Shown: piece after piece, positions 47,328 to 58,421 of the stretch
Layout: every line of letters starts with the position of its first letter
Position numbering within the stretch: position 1 is the first letter of the stretch
Source: Sodiomyces alkalinus F11
Lineage: Eukaryota; Ascomycota; Sordariomycetes; Glomerellales; Plectosphaerellaceae
Direction: 5' to 3'
Assembly: GCF_003711515.1 (NCBI RefSeq)
Contig: NW_021167079.1
Coordinates: 5,068,928-5,132,927, forward strand
Length of the DNA: 64,000 nt
Notes under the pieces: generated by a model
Seen by the model: the letters and a program-made list of their open reading frames with translations, nothing else
Told to the model about the DNA's origin: nothing
Database searches by the model: none
Made by a program: the position numbers and the translations under genes

Positions 47328-48850
47328 GATAATCTTAGTAAATTCTAAGCGGCTAAGTGGCGGCGGTCGACGCCTATAGACTTATAGATTTAACTTAGCG
47401 ATTACCTAAAATACGATAATAACTAGGTCTTCTAAGCTAAGATTTACTAAATCCTCGATATATAAGGCGAAGTAGTTTCTTACTTCGGATTTAATAATAG
47501 ACGTGAATGGTGGGTTTAAATACTATAACCCTAACTAATAGCGAAGGACGACTAGAGTTATAATTAATACTATACCGTATTCAGTTATACGCTAAGAATC
47601 GAGATACGTTAATAGTAACTAAATACGACTAAAGCCTAGTAGGAGAGGGAATTACTAAAAGACCTTAAGGAAGTCGTTATATAATATAGAGTTAATAATA
47701 TATATAACGAGGATACGATACGCGTGTTTTACTAAACTAGTCTATTCGGAATATACTATATTAGATATTCGTGTCCTAAAGAGATCTAGAGCGGGTAACT
47801 ATAACGATATAGCCTATATTATAGAATTATTTTCTCGAAGACCCAGCGTCCTAAAGGCTTTACCGCGAGTAGTAAAGCTAGGAATCGCGCTGGCTCTTCC
47901 ACGTTCTATCTCTATATACGGATAGTATCGTCTATTAAGGGAGATATTAAAGCTTAAGTCTAGCCTTTAGGTATCCGTAATAAGATAGTCTTAATATAGC
48001 AGCTTAGCCCTCTAAGAGAGGCACCTAGATATTTCTTATTACTATACTATATCACTAATAAAGTAGACGGGAAATACGTAAATAAACTATTTTTACCCCT
48101 GGATAGTGATAATATAACCCTAATCGAGCTCGGTAGTATATACTAGGCTCGTAAGCGCCTCCGAATAATTAGATCCGAATAGCGCGAGGAGAATTAGGAG
48201 GATACTAGAGCGTCGTGAACCTATACTATCTAGCAGAAAAGCCAGAAGGCCGTAAACTCCTAGGATAGATCGGTATATATTCCGGTATACTCTAAAAGTA
48301 TTATAGAAGTATTTCTATAGCAGTAAAAGAACAGGCTATAATGCAAACTTCTCGGTAAACCACTAGCGTCCGTATATCTTAAGTTCTAGTTCGGCGCGGT
48401 ACAGGTTCTATATTATTAAAGGCCGGAATACCGCACACTTATAATCCAGGATATACCGGATAATAATAGACGATAATGTTAAGGGAGTATATATATCTAG
48501 TTCCTACGGCTTAAAAGTGTAAAAGAGGTACGGCTCGATACGTTTAACGATAAATCGGCTAGGTATTCTAAACTCGAATCCTTTATAGAGCACTATCTCT
48601 TACTAACTAGGATACCTCGGTGTAAATCGAGGTAACTTAAAGAACTAGTAAATATACTAAGATAGAATATCTGCCGTAGGGTAAATAGGTTCGATTATTA
48701 TAATATCCACCTCGGCGTATACTAGTCGATTTAATTCCGAGGTATCGATACCTAACTAAGTGATTCTTCTAGTATACTTAGGAGGGGCGTTAGGATAGTA
48801 GTATAGACTATTATAGCACCGATATTCGATAAAGTCTAAGGGGAATATAG
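47328..48850 (+). pseudogene. Long RIP-relic reading frame, unknown protein
   Basis: A single plus-strand frame of about 500 codons in which nearly every stop is TAA or TAG (Gln by reversal of C to T), with one TGA (probably Trp). Between the stops the text reads like protein, with charged and hydrophobic residues alternating (for example FLLLYYITNKVDGKYVNKLF and LIELGSIY). I saw no frameshift along it. It lies in the part of the block that does not belong to elements A or B, so it may be a gene of the host element. I do not recognise the family. Confidence 0.45.
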
Positions 48851-51800
48851 GTAACTTATTTAGGTAACGGTGAAAATGCCCTGAAGTTATCTGGAGTGAT
48901 TCACCCTATATTCTTATCTCCTATATCCTAGTGCTATAGGGATTAAATTTCGCTATTCCTATATATATATATTTATAAATCTAAGGAGAGCTTACTATTA
49001 GTTCGAGTATATATTAGAGGCTAAAGGAAAGTATATCCTTAGTATAGCTAGCGTGGTTTAGAAGTTTCGTTATATTAAGATTCACCGTCTTCTTCCTAAA
49101 GGTATAGAGTAGTATTTAGGACTTGAATTTATTTAGTAAGGTGTCTTTTTCTTTAGGTAAGGCTCGAATCTCGTTTAGTAGTAAAGTCTAAAGAATTTCG
49201 TAAAGTAAGCGCTATATAGATCGACTAAGATTTACTTCTATAATAAATATAGTAAGCTTTAGAGCGGTGAGGGATATAGTGAATACTTAAGGCGTGTGTC
49301 GAACTTCTTCTATAGTATCTTCTAGTAATATATAGGCTAATATCGACGAGCTCTTAGTGGATATCGCTTCTAAAATTACCGATTTATCGATATTAGAAGT
49401 TAGAATAGTAGAATCCGGCGTATCAAGAGTAACTAATTCTTCTTCTCTTTCTTCTTCTCTTTCTTCTTCTTCGATATCTTACTCGATATCTTACTCGATA
49501 TCTTCGTTATCTACTTAGTTAAAGATAAGTACTAGGATATTATAGTTATCTTAGTCGGATAGTAAACCGAGTTCTTTATCGTCTTCCTTATTCTCGTCCG
49601 CATTCTTATCCAGCCTATTTATAGGTAGGATATTAGTAAGAATGTTATTAATAGTCTTAAGAGTATCCACGCCTATTAGGTTATAATTAGCGTTATTCTC
49701 CTTATCGCTACTAATATCGCCGGTATTAGTAGTATTATTAGGACTATCCGGAGCTAGTAAATCGCCGTCGTCTAGATCTTAGTAGTTTAACTAATCTAGG
49801 ATCTCGGAGTTCTTAGCCTTATAAGCCCTTAAGAATAGTTTACCACGGCTAGCTAGGGGAGGACGCTATACTAGGAGAGGCGAAGGTAGTAGCTGAAAGT
49901 CTCGCTTATTAGGAATCGATACTAGAATCTACTATTAGGCTTAAGCTTCGCGAATAATAATAGGAGGAAAAATAGGTCTACCCTTAAACGAGTCTTTTAA
50001 ACAAGGCATAGTAATAAAACGGAAGGTGTGGTTATAAATTCATTGCAAATTATAAATTCAGTCTTCGTAAATTATTTCGTAATAGCCTTATTCAGCGATA
50101 TTCCTTCGCACGCCTCCCCTACTATAAAACGCTAAAACACGCTAAAACACGAGGTCACGTAGTAAAATAATAACGCACTCTATAATATATTACCTTCTTG
50201 AATTACTTATAGAGGTAAATCTTATTTCTTTCTTTATTCGTATCGTGTTTTATAGGCGGCGGGGTGTAATTTTTATTTATATTTTTCTTCGTTTTTCCCT
50301 TCGTTTTTCCCTTCGTCTTTTCCCTTCGTTATTTCCGCTCGTCTTTTTTTCCCGTTAGCTTAGTAAATTCTGCTTCCTTACCTATAATCTCTTATTCGAA
50401 GCTGCCGGCAGGTTAGTAAATTCTATCCTCTACCTATTTAATATACCGTGAATAAGGTATACTAATATCTTTAAGTATTATAGCGAACGTAGCTAGGAAT
50501 CCTAATCCCGTATTTCGTTTTCCGGTATCCCGCTAAAACTCAGAGTAATATAGTAGTAAGAGATTCCGTGAAGATAACCTGGATATAAGAAGTAATACAG
50601 AAAATCCTTTCGAATCCGATAAGAAGATATAGAGGGGCTCTTATATAATTAGAAAGGATTCACTAACTATAATCCTGCTAGATAAAGACTATATTAGCTC
50701 TACTCTATAGTCTATTCAGGTTAGTTCTCTCTTACCTCTATTTAATTCGAACCGTTTCTAATATTTACTAGCCTAGTAATTCTTAGGAAAATACCCATAA
50801 AAAACGGAAGTTTATAATAACTAGCCACCCTGCCTAGTCCGAAGAAATCCGCCCGTTTTTTTAACGCCTCGAAAAGAGTATATATAAAGCTTTTCTCCTT
50901 ATACTTAATTACGACTAAAAAGAAAGCGTGTTTAACCTCTACCTGGCTAAGTTTAAGAACACGGACTACGAATAGATTTACGAATAGGGCTTAAGACGAT
51001 ACTAGGGGAACTGCACGACTTAGAAGTCTTGAACGTTAAGTGTAATTAAGGTAATTATTCCTTACCTTACCACCTTTAATTTAGATATTCACTAATATAA
51101 ATTACACAGGACTATATTACTAAGCTCCGCGTGAAAGAGAATAACCGATTAGGCGTCTAGAAAGACTATTATCGTATATATAAATTCCTTAGCTAAATAT
51201 AGAACCCCGATCTCTTCGAGGAGCTTTTTAGCTTCTATAAAATATAGATTAATATCTCGGATAGTGATAAGAAAATAAAGCGTTAATGCCTTTATATATT
51301 CACTTAAGATCGACTATATCTTTTAAATATACCTAGGTATTCTAATATTCTATAGGAATATTCACCGAAACGTGTAATATTATAAAACACTACCTGGATT
51401 ACCTTAATAATCTTATAGCCGGCACCGTAACTATCCTAGTCCAGGACTAGAAATAGGTGCTTACTAGATAGAATAAGATTCCCTATATAAGCACTACTAA
51501 GGGTCTACGTCTCAAGGATCTATCTTTAGTAAAGGATTATCCCTATACTAAGCCGCGTAGGATAGAGAAAGATAACCGCACTTGCCTAGACGCTAAGGAC
51601 GATCCAGGAAGCTTTAAGCCTAATAAGAGCTTTTGTGCGATAATAAACCCAGCTAAGACGTGATAGATAATTCCTTCGGTTATATTCTGATAATAGTTTG
51701 CTTTATAGGCTAGCGTCGGCGACTATAAATTATAATAGGGCGTTTTTCTCTTTAGCGTTCTAATATATATCTATTATAATCTGCTATACTTTTATTTTTA

Positions 51801-52690
51801 CGACTTCACGACCTTACGATATAGCTATGAGTAGAAGACGACGGGATTTATAGTAAGTTAGCCCTCTCTATTTAATATATTCTACCTTACTTATTTACTA
51901 GACTATCCAGAGCTTAATAACTCTGCTTAATGTATTTACTATAAGATAGAGAGTTCTATATACTATGAATTAATATCTTCTCTACTCTATAGGTTCTTTA
52001 TAGACTATTCCTTACCTCTTTTAGGATATTCCTTAGCTTAGCTAGATATTCCTCGCCTCTCCTACGATACTCCTTAGCTTAGCTGGATATTCCTTAGCTT
52101 AGCTTAGATATTAAGCTAAGGATATTCTAAAGCCGCTAGGTATATTATTATAATAAGGTATCGTACTTACTCTTAATTAGTTAATCTTACTTACTATTTA
52201 TCGTAATAACTTTAAGCAATAACCTGCCTACCTAAGTAAGTAACCGTATTATTCCTCCCTTAGTACCTATCAGAGACTCAGAGTAATAGAGCTTCTAGTA
52301 TATATATCCTTAGTTTTAAATCCATTAGATATTCTCCTTTATATCTTCTTTATTACCGCTATCTCTAGTAATATTATATAGCGCTAAGCTTATACTAACT
52401 TCTTTAGTATCACTAGTAAGTAGAATTCACTATTCTATAGACCTAGACGTGGTATAGATATTAGTTCTTATTATCTGGATAATATCTAAAGCTTATCGTG
52501 ATTCTAAGTTAAGTTTACTAACTATTACTCCAAATAAACAGATATTATATCTAATAATAGTCTCCCTAACGTTAAACTTCTAGTTAACCCGGGAGTAAAG
52601 GAGTCCTAGTCCCTCCTATACCGCTAGTTTAGTAACGCTATTAGAGGCGTTAAGGGTAAGCCCACCACAGCTCTATTTCTTTAAGCTATA
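48851..52690. other. RIP-degraded sequence with short repeats
   Basis: AT-rich sequence. Short repeats are visible: cttcttctcttt and actcgatatctt units near 49437-49505, and ccttagcttagct units near 52020-52130, where an inverted copy follows. A lysine-rich coding-like segment exists near 51495-51660 on the plus strand, unidentified. Confidence 0.5.
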
Positions 52691-52699
52691 GTAGTTTTT

Positions 52700-53235
52700 A
52701 GCGGCGAACCTAAGCTACCCCTAGCTACTCGTAAAGGTATTTACTAATTTACCTAGAAGAGCGAGGTTTACACCGCGTGTGTCGAGGAGTAACGTAAAAC
52801 CGCTAAAGCTTTTAGCTTTAAGATACTTACTAACGATAGTAAATAAGTGGATTGACTAAACACTAATAAGCGTATAATAGCCTTAGAAATCCTTCGCTAG
52901 AAGTCGGATAAAAGAGGATATACCCCTAGTACTGCTAACGCCAAGAAAAAGGATAAGAAAAGCAATACTAGATTAAGTATACTAAAAAGGGTTATAGCTA
53001 GCAGAATTACTAAGTCCTCGAAGGGCGCTAAGATAAAGAAGGGAGCCCCGAAGTAAGTTAGAGAGGATATAGAAGAGGAATAGGAGATAGATATCGATAG
53101 TAAGCACTTAGAAATTTAGTTAGTAAATCGGCTATAATATACTAACTTATATCTATTAGATAGAGAAGAGGAGGCCGATAAGGCCGATAATAATAAGGGT
53201 ATAGATAACGGATAAGAGGACTTATAACGACGGTA
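52700..53235 (+). pseudogene. RIP-relic frame, basic then acidic protein
   Basis: A plus-strand frame of about 175 codons with stops mostly TAA/TAG. It is rich in Lys and Arg (NAKKKDKKSNTR, SSKGAKIKKGAPK), followed by an acidic part (DIEEE, later DREEEADKADNNKG). It lies in the presumed host element about 800 bp from its right end. Family unknown. Confidence 0.4.
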
Positions 53236-54038
53236 ATATTAGTGAAGAAAAGGCATCTAAGGATATTAATAATAACACTATCGCCTAGTAGATAATAATA
53301 TATCTAAAGATTCACTATCTCTACGATATATCCTACTATATACTTCGTCTATATCTTACTTAGGATATAGTTAATATTAGAGCTTATAATAGAGTAGGGA
53401 GAGCCGGGCAGGGTTATAGGTGGTATTAGAATTCGATGGCGGTTTACTTAGGGATTTACTAATAAACTAGTATACCGATCTAAGGAGTATAATAAGCAAT
53501 TTTCTCTTCTTCTACTAAACTCCTAGTATAATAATACCGAAATATATATTAGCTTCGTAGTTATTCACTACCCGTTAAACTAATATATACTAGAACTAGG
53601 ACGTATTAACTAAGGGAGATATATAATATACGAAGATAACTATCTCTCCTAATAAAAATATTAGCTCTAGGAACTTATATCTTCTAAAGTAATATACTGT
53701 ATACTATATATTTTTTATAAGACGTATATTTAGGGAAGTGTGATATATCTTAGAAGATACGACGCATTTATGCCGAGAGGTATATCGTGCTTAGTTATAA
53801 TCTTAATTAAGTGACTTTATATTAGTTAAAATACGGTATATCGGAGACCTGTTTTTTAAGACATAGCCACACTATAAAGATATTAATTCACCAAACAATA
53901 GACCTTTTTTATATAATATTTACCGTAATAACAGGTCACACCAACGCAATAGGCGTGTAATCTATATATAACCATATCCCTTTAAGACACTATATCCATA
54001 CCTAACAGGCTGTTTTAGAAATGTCCAAAACCCCCCTA

Positions 54039-54337
54039 AACCCGGGTAGGTATCCTTGTGGCTGTGCTATGGCGTGTAAGGTACCTAAGCTCGAGATCTG
54101 TGGAGTACCTACGAGCACCCTCGTACACGTGTACATCACTTGATTAACGCAACATAGGTACCTTAAGGTACCTTAGGTAACATAGCGGTGTCCCTGGTAC
54201 GAATATGTGCCGATGTTCAACGGCTTCTAGGCATTACCTCTTATAACCCGGATTCCTGCACAGATACAAAGTCGAAAAGTCTCTTAACACCACTCTCGTC
54301 ATGCCACCTCGGCTTGGTCCCTCCCATCCTCCGCTGC
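54039..54337. other. Flank between RIP block and GLE1
   Basis: Ordinary sequence with the palindromic words ggtaccttaaggtacc near 54155. The GLE1 stop codon lies only about 300 bp from the end of the RIP block. Confidence 0.5.
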
Positions 54338-56098
54338 CTAGCTTAGAACCAAACCCCGGTCTTTCTGCAGCATCTGGCCCAGAACTTGCAGCCCCTGGGC
54401 GGTATGACTGTTGGCCGGGGCCTTCTTCGGGAATTCAACAAGGGCCGCACGCAACGCGGCAATGGCGGCGTTTCCATAAAACTGGATGAACCGCCCCTCG
54501 TGCCCGTCGATCATCGCTTTCAGGACCGTAAACTGAGTATTCGAAATGAGCTGCGGTGGCGAGTTGACGATGGACGCCATGGCCTTCCAGTAATTGGTGG
54601 GCGGGTACGGATTCGGCTTGGAGGCCTTGCTGAAGTCCCGCAACGCGATGGCGGCGAACCCGGCGCCGAGGCCCGTCATCCTGTCGGCGTGGGCCTGGTC
54701 CGAGATCCAGTGTCCGTCCTCCTTCTTCCAGCCTACCGCGGCACGACCGGCCGTCGTCTTGTCGTCGCCTCTAGCGCCGAACAGGACGGGACAGACGATG
54801 CGGAACTTGGCGATGAGGATGTCGATCATGGGCTTGCCGCGCCAGTGGAAATCCTTGTTGGAGAAGATGTGGGCCGTCACGATGCCGATGGGTTCGGCCG
54901 ATTTCGGGTTCGCGCCGACCTCGCTTGTAAACTGGTGGATGATGGCTTTGGATAGGTGGCTCAACAGGTAGATGAAGACCGCCGGTAGCTTGTCTCCGTT
55001 GTGGACAGCGCCCTCGGCTGGCTCTCGCTTGTCAGCAACGAAGAGGCTCGCGTCTATCGCATCACTCGGGACGGTTCCATCGAGAGACTCTCGTAGAGTT
55101 ATCGTTATGGTGTTAATCTGCACATGGGGTGGTCCCGGTCAGCTAAGTTCGCACGGAAGCGTGAGAGGAGTCTGATACTAAATACTTACGGGCTGGGAAT
55201 TGGCGCCCCTGCCAGCAGTGAGCTGCCCCATGGCCTTGCGAACCTGGCGCCGCATGTCCCCAAGTTTTCCCTTGAGTGGAGAGCCGGGGATCTTTGACTG
55301 ACGATCGAGCTCTTTTCGCACTCTCTTGAGCTCCTGGTGTATCTGGACGTAGCGATCCGACTGCATTGACGCGGCAGGAGGCGGTTGTCCGGACTGGCTC
55401 TCCGGACTGGCAGCGGGGGCTGCGACGGCCGGTTGTTTTAAGGCTGTCGACGATTGCACACCGTTCGATGGTTGTGCGAAGGGGGAAGGTTTCTGGAGAG
55501 TCTGTCGTTGTGCTGCTGGAGCGAACAATGATGGTGTCTTGGCAGTAGTTGAAGGTTGAGTGGCGGCAGCGAAGGCATTTTGCAGGCTAGGGGCAGAAGT
55601 CGTTGGCTGCTGCTTCGCGGCCGCCTGGCCAGTCAACCCATTGACCGGGGCTGCTGTCTGGCTATTCGGTGCTGTCCCTTCTTTTTGTTGCTGGGGCGGT
55701 TGCTTTTGCTGTGGCTGCTGCTGCTCTGGTGCTTTTGGGGGTGCAGGTTGAGGAGGTAGCTGGGGAATCTTCTGGGCTTGGAGTTTCCTCAGCCTCTCCT
55801 GCTCCTCTCTAACGGCCTTTTCGGCACGTATCCGATCTTCTTCTTTCCGCCGAAGCTCCGCTATTCTCTTCTGCTCCTCTTCTATCCTCCTTTGTTGTTC
55901 TTGAAGCTCGTGCAACTCTCCGATGCGAATCGCATTGAGCCTGACCCTCTCATGTTCGATTCGGGCCTGTTCCAGGGCTTCGCGGTGACTTATTTCCGTG
56001 TTCCTATCATCGGCGAGGTAGTCTGAAAGGAAGCGCCGCTCTGGAGGGGATTGCAGCGGGCTGCTATATTTTCTTGTGTTGGGAGAGGCGCGAGCCAT
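54338..56098 (-). CDS. GLE1: mRNA export factor GLE1 (nucleoporin)
   Basis: GLE1 sits at the cytoplasmic face of the nuclear pore, where with inositol hexakisphosphate it activates the helicase Dbp5 to strip export factors from mRNA. Two exons, 56098-55190 and 55117-54338, give 562 aa; the 72-nt intron (GTAAGT..GTGCAG) keeps the frame (SQP to INTITITL). Residues about 40-115 form a long charged coiled coil (EEEQKRIAELRRKEEDR), then a Pro/Gln/Ala-rich linker to about 260. The C-terminal domain has FIYLLSHLSKAIIHQF, PIGIVTAHIFS, CPVLFGARG, GRAAVGWKKEDGHW, DRMTGLGAGFAAIALRDFS and NPYPPTNYWKAMASIVN, the helical repeats diagnostic of GLE1. The ATG at 56098 is preferred to the one at 56170, which lies before a less family-like stretch. 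It is divergent from SSD1. Apparently intact despite lying beside the RIP block. Confidence 0.93.
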
Positions 56099-58421
56099 TC
56101 TCCAAAGGCGATCTGGACTGTCTAACGGAATCGATAAAGACGCGATGTGGAGTGAGGGCGGTCGACACAATGGCTAAGGGATTGGTGCTCCGGAGCTATA
56201 TCAAGGTGAGTGCGTCGAGTGGGCGGTAGCTTCGCAGGTATTGAAAGAAGTCGGGAGACGACCCTGAAAGAAACTAAAAGGAAGCCTTCAAGGTGGGAAA
56301 GTTTCGCTTCCAGGTTGTTAGCGACGATGAGACATTGAAAATAGTCAGCGATCAATGGGACGAAAGAGACTGATGATTCCGTACGTGGTGTTGCATATCT
56401 GGAGGGGATAAGCTACAACCACGGACTCCTACGTACAGCAAACCACGACCCGATAGACGCAGTACGTAGTAGGCAATGTCAATTCACGATACTGTCCATA
56501 CTCCATACTATATTTGGGACCGATGGGCTCGGACGTTTGGTTGGGGCGATTAAGAGTCGGAGGAGGAAAAAGAATTCACCGAACATGTCCATGGACATTG
56601 ACGCCGGTGCCGATGTTCCGAGGACAGGTACTGTGGTTTCAGGTACATAGGTAAGGTAAGGTAGATACCTACCTAAGGTAAGGTCGGTAGCCGTGGCTCA
56701 CAAAAGCTACGCGGCAATCGTTACAGTTTCACCCAATATTGGCAGTGTATAAGGTACGGAGTGTTAAGAAATCCTCGTAACTTTTGTGGAATGATTGTAG
56801 AGTACATACTACATAGTACCTTAATTAGTACTGATTGACGGTTACAGCGATGGCAGGTTACGAAATTGGTTCATAGGAACAAGACACTTGTAGCACGGAG
56901 TCATACGGAGTACGGAGTACAACGTAGTCCTTCGGCGTGAGAAACGCAGTTGAGGACGTAAAAACTCGGCAGAATCGCGTCCAGCAAAAGGACGAGAACA
57001 TCAAAGTAAAATGGGAAGAGCTCATTATAGTACGGAGTAATAGTTTTCTCGGGTGAATCCATGCCTACACTGTTTGTGGCTGCAAGGGGCTAGCCAGCGG
57101 GGACTAGGCCCACCCTAACGCCGAAAGATCGACTATTCACAGAGCAGGACGAACTATCCATAGAAACTACCTGAATAGGGGAAACGAGCAAACGGCAAGT
57201 CTAATTTCCTTGTTGAAAGGTACCATATTTATCTACCTTTTATCATACAATGAATGTCGTTCAGGCAACGAACGATGACTATTGCTGGATTGTGACCCGA
57301 GGCTCATGTTACTCTCGTGTTTTCTTTAGAATTCTAGACAAGGCATCGGTAGAGTTGCTCCAAGTACGGGTAGAAATCTTGTTTTAAGTCAAAATGGGAG
57401 AAAAGAAAAGGGAGACGGAACCTATATGACTCGTTCAACCTTCGTCTCTTGTCCTCTGGAAATGCCTTCGTATGTACTTGTAGCAGGTGACGAGATGAAG
57501 AACACAGTTTTAAGCTTTTCGTTTTTGGGGATCAAACTGTCATGCTCAGGTGCTGTTACAGCTAATACTTCTCGGCCCAGATGTACCTCATACCTACCCA
57601 TAGTAGCTACCTTGGGCGGTGGTCTTGGAACCAGACACTATTGTATCCACCAAATCCCCCCTCCACCGGTGGTCGGGCTCAACCTTGGGCCGCACGTACC
57701 CCCCACAACAGTGTGCCACTAAAGAGACCAGCTACGGCAACTAGTACCCTGTCCCAAACTTTCCTTTCCCCGTTACGACTTCCTTGACTGGCTTCCTTTC
57801 CCCATCCTGACCTACCCCTACCCTTCACCTTCTATCTTCTCCCACTCTACTCGTTCTTCCATCTCTCCCTCCCTCTTCACTTTCCCTCTCGAGTCCATCA
57901 TCTACCGCATCGCGCGTCTGTCCTGGTCTCTACACTCCTTGCTTTGGGCTCTACTGAGCTCAAGCTCGCTCCCTGCTATTTTATTTTTCTTTCCAGCCCA
58001 TCCTTCGATCCCATTGCACATTGCCCCATCGACGACGGCCTGCCAACTCTTGCACCACGCAACCAAAATCCATCTATCCACAGGCTCCATTACAACATAA
58101 CCAAAACCCTCCCTTGATCATCACAGTCCTCAATCATCAGCAGTTGTCCACTGTCGTTCGATCTCTAGCTCGGTTACTTGCTTACCTTTCGTAGCTACCC
58201 TACAATTCCCGGTTTCGAACCAGACACCAAACAAACCATCTTTCCCACGAAGCCTCCGGCCCACCGACCCCTCGTCGTATCCATCACCCCCTTTTTTGTC
58301 CAACTGCCGTCAAGAACTCTTCCTCTCTCTTGATCTCCCGCGTCTCTCCCGCCTGAGAGTTAATATATATCTTGGTTCTTGACGTGCACGCTTTGCGTCG
58401 CTCTTTGAGTTGCACTTCGTC
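56099..58421. promoter_or_regulatory. Divergent promoter region of GLE1 and SSD1
   Basis: A 2.3-kb stretch with no supported gene. Near 56645-56690 are repeated taggtaaggta and cctacctaaggta words, and near 56900 the repeat tacggagtacggagtac. From about 57770 to 58420 the plus strand is strongly C/T-rich, as expected for the long leader of SSD1 in filamentous fungi. Confidence 0.55.

Larger units (their letters stand above)
27158..54038. mobile_element. RIP-ruined AT-rich block, possibly an old TIR element with nested retroelements
   Basis: About 26.9 kb of AT-rich DNA crowded with TA, in which CA and TG are strongly depleted while CG persists, the expected outcome of RIP (CpA to TpA). Frames are short and full of TAA/TAG. 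Both edges are abrupt. The left edge starts TA at 27158-27159 and the right edge ends TA at 54037-54038; read inward, the first 20 bases starting TTA (27157 on plus, 54039 on minus) match at 17 positions, and a second 20-base block (27197 on plus, 54010 on minus) at 16 positions. This suggests decayed terminal inverted repeats with a TA target duplication, as in Tc1/mariner-type elements. Removing the nested retroelements would leave about 10.2 kb. No transposase was recognised, so the class is inferred. Confidence 0.6.

Noticed and set aside
27158..54038. Centromere
   Set aside because: The AT-rich block could resemble a fungal centromere core, but it is short, bounded by inverted repeats, and explained by nested RIP-ruined elements.
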